Of a DNA stretch of 64,000 nucleotides, positions 37,951-51,319 are shown in pieces. Made by a program: the position numbers and the translations under genes. Numbering within the stretch: the first letter of the stretch is position 1; each line of letters starts with the position of its first letter. Under the pieces are notes generated by a model, which made no database searches, was not told the DNA's origin, and saw only the letters and a program-made list of their open reading frames with translations. Source of the DNA: Piscicola geometra. Lineage: Eukaryota > Annelida > Clitellata > Hirudinida > Piscicolidae. The stretch lies in the NCBI GenBank assembly GCA_943735955.1, contig OX030965.1, positions 5,717,503 through 5,781,502 of the forward strand. Reading direction: 5' to 3'.

Positions 37951-40900
37951 ATGATTGGAAAAATGAAAAATAAAACAAAAAAGACTTTCATTGTAAAGAA
38001 GGCAAGTATTCATTGTAATCTGAATAATCTATAATCATTTTCAACCTAAAATTTTTATAATAATCTACAAGACAACTAAAAACTAATTAATTAATCATTT
38101 TTCAGAAAACTGAAAAGTCTACAGACGTCGAAATGTTTAATACTGAAAGTAAAAAACTAAAAACAGAAAAGAAACCTAAAAAAAGAACTTTGGTTAGAAT
38201 TGTTTAATATTGCCATTTACAATTAGTGACAATTATTATTCTATTGATCACAAATTCCACTACTCAAATTTTCTGCAATTTCTTTCAGGCACCTGATAGT
38301 TGTCCTGCTCCTCCTGAGAAGAAGAAGAAGTTAGCAGAAGGAAAAGATGAAAATGCAAAAGGAGGTAGTTGTTAATTATCTCTAATAACTGGATCTAAAT
38401 TCATTATTATTTAATGTTTAGATTCATATTAATTTTTAAACGAATTGCAGAAATACAAAAAGCGAAGCCACAGAAGAACTTCCAAGCTGACAAGACTGGA
38501 GTCAAGAGTTAGTTTTAAATAGGAGTCAATAAATATTATCCATCATCATCATCACACCCACCACAATCATCATCAAGGCCACAAGCAGGAGGCGGAGGAG
38601 GCGAAGGGTCTGAAGAGGATGAGGAAGATGAGGGAGAAGAAGTTCTACGAGGTGCGAGTCGACGTCAAGAAGCTGTGGGAGGAGCTCAGGAAGTCAGTCA
38701 TCATCATTATTCATTCTCATCTTCATCATCATCATTATCATGTTTATACTTTCCAGGCTAAGATTAACCCTCTCACGAGGATAAGCGTGTATGGAATTAA
38801 ATATAAATGATAATCAATTATAGTTGTGCAGTTATCCCTTTCTCTTTAAAAAAACACACACACACACACACAAAAAAACCCACACACACACACACCCACC
38901 CACACACACACACACAGAATCGACTTAGAATCGACAAAGCGTCTGGCAGTGACAAACTCCATGTTCAAGATGGTCGAGGGCAAGATGGTTCACTTTGTGT
39001 TTGCGCACGACACCTCGCGCTGCATCCAATCCCTCGTCAAGTTTGGATCCTCATCCCAGAAAGATGTCATCTTCAAGGAGCTTAAGGGTTCGTATGGGGG
39101 GGGGGGGGTTGGTTGGTTGGATATAATGAGAGGGGATTCTTTTGGTGGAGGAGGGTGGATTTGGGGTTGTGGTAGTAGGGGGGTGTTGTTGGTTGTGGGG
39201 GATAGGGTTTGCAAAGGATTTTGATGATGGTGTTTGTTGGGCTTGGATGGGACGGGGTGGGGTAAAAGAATGGAGAGGTTATAGCTAATGCAAACATGCA
39301 CGAATGAACCTCGCAAACAGGCAGCTTCCTGAAGATGATGAAGTCGAAGTTCGCCAAGTTCTGCATCCGCAAGTTCATCAAGTACGGAAGCAAGAAGCAT
39401 CGCGCCGAAGTCTTCAACGTGCGTGCATCATCATCATTCTAATAATCTTCATCATCGTCAACATCATAATCATAATTGTCATCCGGACCGTCCATTCCAC
39501 TGCACATCACCACCACCCACACTCCTCCACCTGACCACTTCTCATTCCAAATGGCACATCACTCCTACAGGTCTTCAAGGGAAACGTGGGAGGTCTCCTG
39601 AAGCACAAGGTTGTGTCTTGAGGCATCATTATCATCGTCACCATTGTAATAATCATCATTATCACCCTCTCATTATAATCATAATCATCATCTCTATTCA
39701 CCTTCATTATCCCCATCATTACCAACAACCACTTCCCATCAACATCTTTTTCCCACCAACACAACCACAAAAACAACCACACCCACCAACACCATCACAA
39801 CAACCAACCACTAACACCACCACAACCAACCACAACACCACAACAACCAACCACCCACATCAACCAACCACAACACAACCAACCACCAACACCACCACAA
39901 CCAACCACTCGCCACAACAACCACCACCACAGGAGGCTAGTGAGATAGTGGAGATGGCGTACAACGACCACGCTGACGCCCAGCAGAGGGCCGCCATGGA
40001 GGAGGAGTTCTACGGCAGCACCTACGTCGTTAATAAGGTGGTTGGGAGGGGGGTTGGTTTTTGTTGTTGTGGTGGTATTGGATGAAATTGTGAACATTAA
40101 TTGAACCAAAATTAAGTAGAAATTAATTGCAATACGTACTAATCAGGTGTCATTATCACGCCTAGTCATGTATCATTATCACCACCGCTACCACGACGAC
40201 GACAGACGTTGAAGACGAAGAACTTGCTGGTCTTCAAGGAGGAACAGCCGGAGAAGATCTCAAAAGTGGTGCTTCACATGAAGGAGAAGTTGTCTGCCCT
40301 CATCGAGAAGTATGTGGAGGGGGGGGGGGGGGGTTGGTTGGTGATGGTTGTGGGGGTTTGGGGTTGTTTGGTGTGGATGTGGTTGTTGTGGGGGAGGGGT
40401 TTGTGATGGTGGTGGTGGTTTGGTGGAGTGTTTTTGGAAAAAAATTTGTGAGTTAATGACGTTGGGCGTGTATGAAATCGTTACGAATATAGTTTGGTTA
40501 TACTAACCTACCCACTACATCATCATCGTCATCATCATCAGGAGCATCTTGCAACTCTCCTTTGTACACAAGCTTCTCTACAGTTTCTTCCAAGTTGCTG
40601 ACGATGCCTCCAAATCAGTGAGTCATCATCATCATATTTCATTTCATCCATCCAATCCCTCTCATCCACCCATTAATCATTTCAGTAAATTGTATCCTTC
40701 AACCAAAATCCATCCCACCAACCCACTCACTCACCCACCCCACCAATCCATCCCACCCACCCCTCCAATCCATCCCTCCCAAACCATCTCACCCTCTCAC
40801 TCATCCATCCCAACCACTCATCCATCCATCCATCCATTCCATCCCACCAGGAGTTGATAGAGGGACTGAAGGAACACCTACCCCATTTGGTGCACACGAG

Positions 40901-43005
40901 GGACGGTGCCAGGGTAGCGATGCGCTGTCTGTGGTTCGGAAGCACTAAGGTGGTGCTTGTGCTGGTGGTGCTTGTGCTGGTGCTGGTGGTGGTGCTGGTG
41001 GTTGTGGTGGTGCTTGTGCTGGTGCTTGTGGTGGTGCTTGTGCTTGTGGTGCTTGTGCTGGTGCATGTGGTGGTGCTGGTGGTTGTGCTGGTGCTGGTGC
41101 TGGTGCTTGTGCTGGTGCTGGTGGTTGTGGTGGTGCTGGTGCTTGTGGTGATGCTTGTGCTGGTGCTGGTGGTTGTGCTTGTGGTGATGCTTGTGCTGGT
41201 GGTTGTTCTTGTGGTGGTGCTTGTGGTGACGCTTGTGGTGTTGCTTGTGGTGGTGCTTGTGCTGGTGCTTGTGGTGGTGCTTGTGGTAGTGCTTGTGGTG
41301 GTGCTTGTGGTGGTGCTTGTGGTAGTGCTTGTGGTGGTGCTTGTGGTGGTGCTGCTGGTGGTGCTTGTGGTAGTGCTTGTGGTAGTGCTTGTGGTGGTGC
41401 TGGTGGTGCTGGTGGTGCTTGTGGTGGTGCTGCTGGTGGTGCTTGTGGTGGTGCTGCTGGTGGTGCTTGTGGTAGTGCTTGTGGTAGTGCTTGTGGTGGT
41501 GCTGGTGGTGCTTGTGGTGGTGCTGCTGGTGGTGCTTGTGGTGGTGCTTGTGGTGGTGCTGCTGGTGGTGCTTGTGGTAGTGCTTGTGGTAGTGCTTGTG
41601 GTAGTGCTTGTGGTGGTGCTGGTGGTGCTGGTGGTGCTTGTGGTAGTGCTTGTGGTGGTGCTTGTGCTTGTGCTGGTGGTTGTGGTAATGCTGGTGCTGG
41701 TGGTGGCGCTTGTGCTGGTGCTTGTGGTGGTGCTTGTGGTGGTGCTTGTGGTGGTGCTTGTGGTAGTGCTGGTGGGTTGGTGCAGGGGGAAGGAGGGGGG
41801 GGGAGTCGTAATGTTTGCGAGGGAAGGGGGCATTTCAACATCATCCCAGTCTACCACACCATCCAACCACTTCACACCATTCCTATCCCCACCATCCTTC
41901 CACTCTACCACACCCACTCCACAATTCCACACTATCCACATCCCATAACCCACACCACCCACCATCACACTCACCCACAACAGGACAGGAAAGCAATGGT
42001 CAGGTCTCTCAAGACGTACGTCATGAAGGTCAGTCAGGAGGAGCATGGTCACATGGTCATGCTGGCCCTCCTCGACTGCGTCGACGACACCAGACTCGTC
42101 TGCAAGGCCATTCTAGACGTTGGTCGCTTCATATTATTTTTTAAATTTATATTCAATTAATTATTATCATTAATTTATTACAAATTTATTATAAATAATT
42201 AATTTAGTACAAATTTATTATAAATAATTAATTAATATTCATTATAAATAATTAATTAATATTCATTATAAATAATTAATTAATATTTATTATTATCATT
42301 AATTAATATTCATTATTATCATTAGTTAATATTCATTGTTATCATTAATTAATATTCATTATTATCATTAATTAACCATTTATTGTTATTTATTTATTAT
42401 CATGTTGCATCTTCTCGGTAACAGGAGTTCCTGAAGGACTTGGATGAGGTGGTCAATAACCAGTACTCAAGAAAGGTTTCACAATCATCATCATCATCTC
42501 CATCACCACCATCATCATCTCCATCACCATCATCTCTATAATCACCACCACCATCATCATCATCACCACCACCAGGTCCTCCTCTACCTACTGGCTCCTC
42601 GCAACCCGATGTTCTTCCATCCTGACGTCATCAAACTCCTCGCCGTTGGAGACGCCAATCCGCACAGGTATTATCATCATCATCATCTTTTTTTTCAAAT
42701 CGTTATTCAAGTTAAGTTTATTAAATTGGTTTTGTTTTCATATTTTGTAGCAGCTTGTTTATTGTTTTAATTCCATTTATCAAAAAATAAAATAAATAAT
42801 TAGTTATCGATAAGATGAACCCCCTAAATTAAAATGAATCGAACCTTGCAGCAAAAAGAGCACAGAGATCAGACGCAAGGAACTTCTGGCCTACCTGTCC
42901 ACCCCCGTCGCAAAGTGGTTCATTCCAAACGCTAGCAAACTCACCGCCGATAACACTCTCCTCCTCTTGCTCTTGGCTATCGTCAATAATGTTATAGGTG
43001 TGTGT

Positions 43006-43092
<87 letters not shown>

Positions 43093-44306
43093 TATATGTA
43101 TGAATTTATGTATGTATATGTGCATTTATGTATGCGTGCATGTTCGTGTATGCACGCACGCGCAGACGACTCTGCGCACGTGATGGAAAGAGTGGCGGCA
43201 ATGGTGGCTGAAGACTTTCCCGCCAAAGGGTTCCACTTCATCGACGATACGTCAGGTCACTTGGTGCTCAAGAAGTTGATTGGCAAGATTGACGGTGGAG
43301 GTGTCGTTAAGGCGAGGGAGGAGGGGGAGGAGGAGGTTGGTGAAGGTGGTGATGGTGTCGTTAAGGAGAGGGAGGTGGAGGAGGTTGAGAAAGTCGGTGA
43401 TGATGATGATTGTAAGGAAGGTGATGATGAAAAAGTTGATGATGGCAAAGAAGAGAAGATGGATGAAGATAAAGAAGATGATGGCGATGATGATGATGAG
43501 AAGGTTGTTGGAGATAATGATGTTGCTGAAAAGACTGCAGAGAAGAAGACAGAGAATGTAAAAAGTGAGTTCATTTGACCTCACTACTACCACTCACACA
43601 CCACCTGACCACAAAAACAACACTGTACCCCTACACCTCACCATACAACCTCACCAACACATTATCATCCACCACTAACTCACCACACCTAACCACACCC
43701 AACCACACAGACTCGTTTGCCAGGGTGTTGGTGAATGCGGTGTCAGCGGAGAAGATGCGCTCATGGCTGCACTGCAACAGAGGCTGCTTCGTCCTTGTTC
43801 TGTCAGTGCCCCTCTCTCTCTTTGTCACTCTCTCTCTTTGTCATTCTCTCTCTTTGCCCCTCTCTCTCTTTGTCACTCTCTCTCTTTGTCACTCTCTCTC
43901 TTTGTCATTCTCTCTCTTTGCCACTCTCTCTTTTTGCTATTCTCTCTCTTTGCCACTCTCTCTCTTTGCCACTCCCTCTCTTTGCCACTCTCTCTCTTTG
44001 CCACTCTCTCTGTGTTTTTTATTTTATTTCAATTTTCTTTTGTTGTCTTTTATTTTTATTTCTGTTTGCTGGTTCTTTTTTATCTATTTTTTTATGAAAT
44101 GTTTCTTCTAACCATCATTGCCATCGTCATCACTTTAAACACCTTCAGCACCATCATCCACCCCCCCCCCAAACCCGCACAGGCTCTTGGAGCTGGAGGA
44201 TGCAGAGGTGACGGGCAAGGTGAGGGGGGCACTGGAGGGCTGCAGGGGCGTGCTCAAGAAGGTCGACTCCAAGGGCGCCAAGGTGCTCCTCAGGAAGCTC
44301 TCATAG
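37951..44306 (+). CDS. PUM3: Pumilio homology protein PUM3 / Puf-A (Puf6 family)
   Basis: Nineteen exons join in phase to about 704 residues: 37951-38001, 38106-38192, 38289-38364, 38451-38507, 38578-38692, 38918-39087, 39321-39418, 39571-39609, 39933-40037, 40206-40309, 40542-40617, 40851-40949, 41984-42118, 42425-42475, 42576-42667, 42852-42997, 43166-43564, 43711-43801, 44183-44306 (stop TAG). A Lys-rich N-terminus precedes divergent Puf repeats: FAHDTSRCIQSLVKFG, IRKFIKYGSKKHRAEVF, EMAYNDHADAQQR, ARVAMRCLWFGSTKDRK, LLYLLAPRNP, then SFARVLVNAV. These align by eye with human PUM3/KIAA0020. The family binds RNA without strong sequence choice and acts in nucleolar pre-rRNA processing. Exon 17 carries an unusual acidic Asp/Glu/Lys insertion of about 80 residues built from GAT/GAA repeats. 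The first intron appears to use a GC donor (AAG/GCAAGT). Confidence 0.94.
40950..41785. repeat. GGTGCTTGT minisatellite in PUM3 intron 12
   Basis: Some 830 bp of 6-, 9- and 12-bp units built on GGTGGTGCTTGT start at the exon 12 splice donor (ACTAAG/GTGGTGCTTG). The near absence of TA dinucleotides keeps the frames free of stops on both strands, so there are false long reading frames (Val-Leu on plus, Thr-Ser or Pro-Gln-Ala on minus). They have none of the marks of genes. Confidence 0.96.
43802..44010. repeat. CTCTCTCTTTGTCACT repeat
   Basis: About a dozen copies of a 16-bp pyrimidine-rich unit begin just after the PUM3 exon 18 donor (GTCAGT at 43802). They lie early in the intron, so they are not the acceptor pyrimidine tract. 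Confidence 0.92.
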
Positions 44307-45293
44307 GGGGAGGGTGATGGTGGGGGTAGTGTTGGGTTGGGAGGGTGTTGGTGGGGGTAGTGTTGGGTTGGGAGGGTGTTATTGATGTGATGTGATGGGT
44401 GGGGGAGGGTGTGATGATGTACGATGGGGCAGGGGGGTGTTGTGCAAGGGTGTGATAGGGTGGTTTGGTTTGAAATGGTATTCAGATAATATAATTTGGA
44501 GGGGGTGTTGGATGAGGAGAGGGGTAGGGTGGCTTGTAGGGATTGGTCATTAAAATTGGTTGAGGGAGGGGGGGGTTTTTAGAAGGCATTGCCATGCTGT
44601 AGTTTCTTTTTTTTATTCTTTAATTGTTCATTATTAAATTATTATTTTCAGAATAAATGATTTAAATGAGCAAATGTATTAATTAGGAACATCCGAGTGC
44701 TTTATTCTCTCCAAAAAGATCGTCAAAGATGTCTAGTTCTAAGCTCTCGCTAAAGATACAAACACAGTGAATTTTGCCTACAAAAAATTCCTACATAGGG
44801 TGTAACAGTCATTTGGTGTAGATTTATGCTTTTGTGTGTGGTGCGTATGTGTGTGTGTGTGTTTTTTTGTGTGTAGTGTGTGTGTGTTTTTGTGTGTTTG
44901 TAAAAATGTTGTATTTTCTATAAATGCTTTTGTATACAAATATAAACAGATTCGTGGCGTGTAGATAATGACGTAAGAAAGATCTTGTGTGTTTGGCAAC
45001 GATGAAGATGATGGTGCTGAATGTGAAGATAGTGATGATGATGATAGTGAAGGTAATGATTATGATGACGACTGGCAGGTTCGGTGTTAGATGCTTTAAT
45101 AAAATAAAATTCAAAAAGTGAGTGAAAAAGATGTTCTGACAATGACGAGGCAGGGAAAATAACGAGTGAAAAACAACAACTACTATCAGGATCACCACCA
45201 CGCTATCATAATCATCACCCCTTCTGAAAACCCCTCCATCACTACCACCCCTTAAACCCCCCTCCCCATTCACCCATCCTTAAAACCCCTCCA
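44307..45293. other. Convergent 3' UTRs of PUM3 and RhoGEF
   Basis: No coding exon. It contains two G/T-rich 31-bp repeats (about 44312-44375), GT/GTTTTT runs near 44830-44900, and GAT-rich sequence near 45000-45070. Both genes end here. Confidence 0.6.
44652..44706. terminator. Opposed poly(A) signals of PUM3 and RhoGEF
   Basis: AATAAA on the plus strand at 44652-44657 lies 346 bases after the PUM3 stop. On the minus strand AATAAA at 44706-44701 lies 588 bases after the RhoGEF stop. The two signals are only about 45 bp apart and face each other, so the transcripts would end side by side or overlap slightly. Confidence 0.5.
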
Positions 45294-47203
45294 TCACTGC
45301 CCCTTCTTGAATCCCTTTTGCACCAGACTGAACAGCATGCCGCTCGAATGCTTCCTGAACGAGGCGCCGGCGCTGATCGTTCCGTTGCTTCCGTTGATGC
45401 TCTGATTGCTGCTGCGACGTAGGCCGTTGCTGAAGGCAAGGTGGTTGTTGATGCCGCTGGTGGGTGTGGTCGTCCGTTCGTTGAGCGACTGGTACGAGAG
45501 CAGGTGTCGCTTCTTCCTGGTGCGGTCTTTGTGTGGGAGGGGTGAAGTTTAAAGGTATCTTTTTTAAATCTAGTGTACAGCAGTATAGGGAAGATACGCA
45601 AACAAAAAGACAAACAAACATACAATTTATTCACTAAAACACACACACAAACACATACAATATATGCACAAACAAACACCCATAAAATGGATATAAAAAA
45701 ACGCACATAAGAAAGAGAAAACACACACCTTTGACCCTGGAGACGCTGGGCGTGCGTATGAACTTGCGAGCCTGTTGGAGGTCAAAGCCCTTCTCAAGGT
45801 CAGTCTGCACGAGCTGTTCCTCTTCCAGGAAGGCCTCCATCCACCTCGCTGCCTCCTCGGCACTCTTGCATACAAACGTGTACACTTTGTTGTTGCTGTT
45901 GTTGTGGTGGTTGTTGTTGCTTTGGTGGTTGCCGTTGTTGTTGTGGTTGCCATTGTTGTTGTTGTTGTTGCTTTTGATCTTGTTGTTTTTATTTTTGTTG
46001 TTGTTGTTGAAGGGGTTTTTGTGATTGGATTTGAAGATGTTTACGTCATCATCATAATCACTGGAGTTTCTATTAGAACTACTATCATCACCATTATTAT
46101 TATTATCGCCACCCCTCTCCAGAGGCGAGATGCGGAAGCCCACCCTCTCTGTGCGGGAAAATAAAAAAAAGAATAAATCATTTTTTACACATAATAAAAT
46201 AAAAAGCTCAAAAAATAAAAGTTATTATTTATGTATTAAATATAACTTTAAAAAATATAAAAAAATGAAGGTCACCTTTGACGGCTTGGTCGTTGGGGGG
46301 GTGGTGGTCGGACCAGGGGGTGATGGTGCATGCGCGTAGGTGGACCCTGTTCTTGTAGACCAGCACGTCCTTCCATAAGATGTCCTGTGGATGCACGGAT
46401 GGGTGGGTGTGATGATGATGATGAAGATGATAAAGATGATGATAATGATAATGACGACGACGATGGTAATGAAAATCACGATGATGATGATGATGATGTT
46501 GATGGCGCGCCTGACACCTTTTTGAAGATGAATAGTTGGTGGTCGAAGAGGAAGAGCACCCTGGTCAGGTGGGCGCCACTCGAAGTCACCTTGCACACCT
46601 CCCCGTGGTGCACCAGCTCTGAACTCTCCTCTATTATCGCCCTGCCCTGGTGGGTGTGAGGAGAGCGAGAGGGTTGGGTATGTTGGTGATGATGGAGAGA
46701 TGGTGAGAAGGTGATGACAAAAGGGGTTGGTTGGTGAAAGGGGTGATGAAGGTAGGAGTTGGCTGAAGTGGTGTAAGTAAATCGCATAGAGATAGGTTAG
46801 TGAAGGCTTTATTCAGACAAATTTTGGCTGATTTTCCCATTAAACCCACACCACAGCCTTGCAAAGCACCAAACCACAAACCACACCAAAACCCCACCAC
46901 ACCACAGCATTCTCTCACCACCCCAAGCACCTGCCAGCCTTCGACGGAGGCCTGCCACTGCATCAACTTCTCGATACTCTCCATCTTCCTCTTCCTCTCG
47001 TTGATCAACATGGCGGTCTCTTTGCAGCCCTGCAGCGCTCGACAGAGGGAAGCGTGGTCGGGGTTCGACCGCGGAGTCGCCTTGATAATCTCCTTCAGTT
47101 GCAGTGGATACTGGCAGATTTTTTGAACGGGACAGAGTAGAAAACCCTCCAGTGGTATTTCTATCATCTGTTGCATCAGTCGGCATGCCTGTGGGGGGGG
47201 GGG

Positions 47204-47273
<70 letters not shown>

Positions 47274-48992
47274 GCACCTCTTAAGCCAATCCCCTTGGCC
47301 CCCCTCAAACCCCCCCCTTCAATCAACCACCTCCCACCACCCCCTGGCAACCACCTCGAAGAACAACTGGTACTTCTTGTCACTCTTGAGGGAGTTGAGG
47401 AGTTCCAGGGAATTTTGTTGGTTGTTGCAGTAGTCGAAGTACACCTCAAAGTCTTTCTCCTGAGGGGGGGGTGTGGCAATGATAATGATGGTGGTGATGA
47501 TGATGGTGATGATGATGGTGATGGTGATGATGATGATGGTGATGATGATGGTGATGATGAGGGTGATGGTGGTGATGATGATGATGGTAGTGATAATAAT
47601 GATGATGATGATAGTAATAATGATGATGATAATGAGATGACAAAATTATTCACTACCAGCCCCCTCAACCACCAACCCGGTCACACGCAGCTACCCCTCC
47701 CCCTCAACCACCCACTTCACCACCCTTCCAACTAACCACCATTCTCTAACTACCCCCCTCCCTCCACACCCCTTCTCAAACAAACTCACCCTTTCGACAA
47801 AGCACTTTCCTATAAAACTCAGATGCACATTATCGCACTCGACGCTATCTTCTAGAACAGTCAGGAAGTTGTGGGAAAAGAGGTATATTTGTTCTATGTT
47901 GCCAAAGATCGTAGATATGTACTCTTCCGGAAACATGTCCTTGCGTCTTCTCGCCTTGTCGACGTAGCCCTGAAGTGGTCGAAAGTTAGGGTGGTTGAAC
48001 GTTGGGGTGGTTGGAAGCTGGGCTATTTGCTTACTGACAGCTCTAAGTTAATGTCAATTCGATATGAATTCAACGAATTTAATACCTTGATTGATTTAAA
48101 ACTATTTTTAGTTAATTCAGTTAAAATGGAAAAATATAGACTGGAAAGTGGCATTTAGTTTCAAATGTCGTAGAACTGTGAGCGAACGCACCTCGACCAC
48201 ATCCTTAAGCCTCTTCACGTACTCCCTCTCCGTGCTGATGAACTCACGTATCTTATGGCCCCTCAGTCTGTCCATCTTGCTACTACTACTACTATTACTA
48301 TTACTACTACTACTATTACTATCACCACCACTTGTGTTGTTGGTGGTGATAGTTGTAGTTGTGGTGTAAGCATCGTTTGTTGGTGTTGTTACAGTGGTTG
48401 TGGCGTTGCTTCGGATGTTGTTGAGATTACTGCTGTTGCATGGAGTACTGTTCAGGGCAGTACTGGAATTAGTATTTGAATGGCTGGAGCTCAAGTCAGT
48501 ATTTACATTGTTGTTGTTGGTACTTGAGTTGTTTCTTTTATGCTTATTTTTTGATGAATGACTAGGGAGAGTTTTGTTGTTGTTGTTGTTGTTTTTGTTG
48601 TGGTTGTTGTTAATATAGTTTTTCTTGTTGTTGCTATTTTTGTGGTGGGTTGACGTTACATTTTCCTCGTTTTTATCAACAAAACCATTATTATTGACGT
48701 TTTTAATGTTGTTTTTGCTGCTATTATTATTTTTATTTTTATTGTTGTTATTATTATTATTGTTGTTGTTGTTATTGTTGTAACTAATAGACTCGGTGTC
48801 CGAAATGGGAGAGTCCGGAAGTAGATCGAATTGATTGGCTTCCTGTACCTGAGACAGAAGCAATAAATAGGATAATCATCATCATCACCACCATTATCAT
48901 CTTCATCATCATCATGTTTATCGTCAATATATTTTATATATATAATTAATTATAGGTCTAATCAATAAATTAATAAACTCAAATAGTTTTAT

Positions 48993-49072
<80 letters not shown>

Positions 49073-51255
49073 ATAGTAGTAGTAGTAGTAGTAGAAGCAT
49101 TCGTGCAGTTATGATGACGATGATTGACATTGATATGGAGGATGAGTGCAAATACGAGGAGGCCAGAATCTGGACCAGTGCGCATCAAGGCCTGCAACAT
49201 CGTTGTGCTGCAGTTGCTGTCATTTTGATGTTGTCCATCTAACTCAACTTCATCTTTATAATTTCCTCACTCACTCACTCACTCACTCACTCACTCACTC
49301 ACTCACTCACTCACTCACTCACTCACTAACACTCACTCACTCACTCACTCACTCACTCACTCACTCACTCACTCACTCACTCACTCACTCACTAACACTC
49401 ACACTCACTCACTCAATCACTCACTCACTCACTCACTCACTCACTCACTCACTCACTCACTCACTCACTCACTCACTAACTACATTGAGAAACTCGGGCA
49501 TAGGTAGCAAGCCTATCTACCTCATTGTCCCTCAAAATTAATGGATTAATTGGTTCAGCGTTCAATTAACCAATTATCATGGATGGGCTTAATTCCATTA
49601 AAACCAATTTTAATTAATTGACTTCTTTAGAAGTTGCTTTTAGATCAATTATTTAGTTGAAGAATTCCACAAAAGACGCATTTCAGCGGTGTAATGGTGG
49701 TTATGATTATCATTATTTTGGTGGTTATGATTATCGTCATGTTGGTGGTTATAAATATAGCTATTTTTGTAAATATGATAATAGCAATCGTGGTAATTAA
49801 TTAGTTCTTTCAGGTGCTTATGGCCTGCTTAATGATGCATGATTATTACGTAGTATCATTAAAGTATAATTACTTATAGCATGAAGTAATTATTAAATGA
49901 TTCCAATGAAGGATAATGATGATAATTAGATAGAGTGTAAAACATCAATGAATAGTTTCTAGAAACCAATCAGTCCTTTGGCTTAACTACTCAGAATAGC
50001 CATTCATCAAGACATCAAATGCACACATAATTAGAATTATTCATCCAAAAACCCTTTCAATCCGTCTATCCACTTATCAACTGCCTCTAAACAACCCATT
50101 CACCTACCCATCTACCAGCCCATCTATTCCCGTATCCACTCACCCAACAGCCCAGCCCACTAACCCACTCAACCCACCCACCAGCCCAACTCACCCACCC
50201 AACAGCCCAGCCCAATAACCCACTCAACCCACCCACTCACCAGCTCAACCCACTAACCTACTCAACCCACTAACCCACCCACCAGCCCAGCCCACTAACC
50301 CACTCAACCCACTCAACCCACTCACCATGACAAAGGCTGAAGGAAACCATCCCTGCCTCTGGCGCAGTCTGCCATACCACCAGTCCTTCTCCTCCCTACT
50401 CACCACCTCCAATACCTCGCCCACCTTCGACAAAGCAGAACAATTCATTACAAATTATTAAAATAAATTTATTATTAGTATTATTTATTATAAATATTTT
50501 TTGCGCTATGAAAATAGCTATTATTGGTATAATTATTATAAAAATTATATTATTAACATTTGAAAAATAATATTCTTATTATTATAACTTTTATTATACT
50601 ATATTATTATTATCCTTATTATTAACATCATTATCATGGCCAGTAGGGCAAGGAGACCACCTTGAAGGGCAGTTCGTCGGGGTCCATGCTCACGTGATTC
50701 CAGAGGGCTTCTGCGCGCATGGGCAGTGGTCGTCTGCTGGTCAGCATCTGCGCGTGCGTGCATGTATTAATTGATTGGTGCTCAATTATTCGTTTAAATT
50801 ATTTCTGTGTAAATTAATTAATTTTCGTTTTAGTTGAATTTTTTTAATGTAACTAAAGTGCAATAGTTAGTAATTTGCGTAAAATTTAAGTAATTAGAAA
50901 ATAAATTATTATTATACATCGTTATCCACCATGCCTCTAATTATCTAGTATTAATTAACAACGATATCAAACGACATAATTGGGATAAATCATGTTGAAT
51001 CCGATGATACCTTCTCCAGCAGACTAGCCCTCCTCTTCCTCCTCTCCTTCCTCCCCTCCTCCTCCTCATCCTCCTCCTCCCCTCCTCCGTAACCATGCCG
51101 ACGTACCCTCATGACGTCATCGTCGTCGTCTGCCTTGCACTTCTTGCTACAGGAGTTGTCTTTGATTGGATGGTGGTAGTATTGTGGGCTAGTATTTTGA
51201 GTAACAATTAAACAAAATCGACAATAATAATTTTCTTCTTATTATAATTACTAAT

Positions 51256-51319
<64 letters not shown>

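Noticed and set aside
40727..42052. 441-codon Thr/Ser-rich, 364-codon Val/Leu-rich and 299-codon Pro/Ala/Gln-rich frames
   Set aside because: All three are readings of the PUM3 intron 12 minisatellite, which lacks stops in several frames. The flanking exons prove it is intronic.
44824..45273. 149-codon minus-strand frame
   Set aside because: It overlaps the RhoGEF 3' UTR, is built on GAT and GT repeats, and is not part of the in-phase exon chain that ends at 45294.
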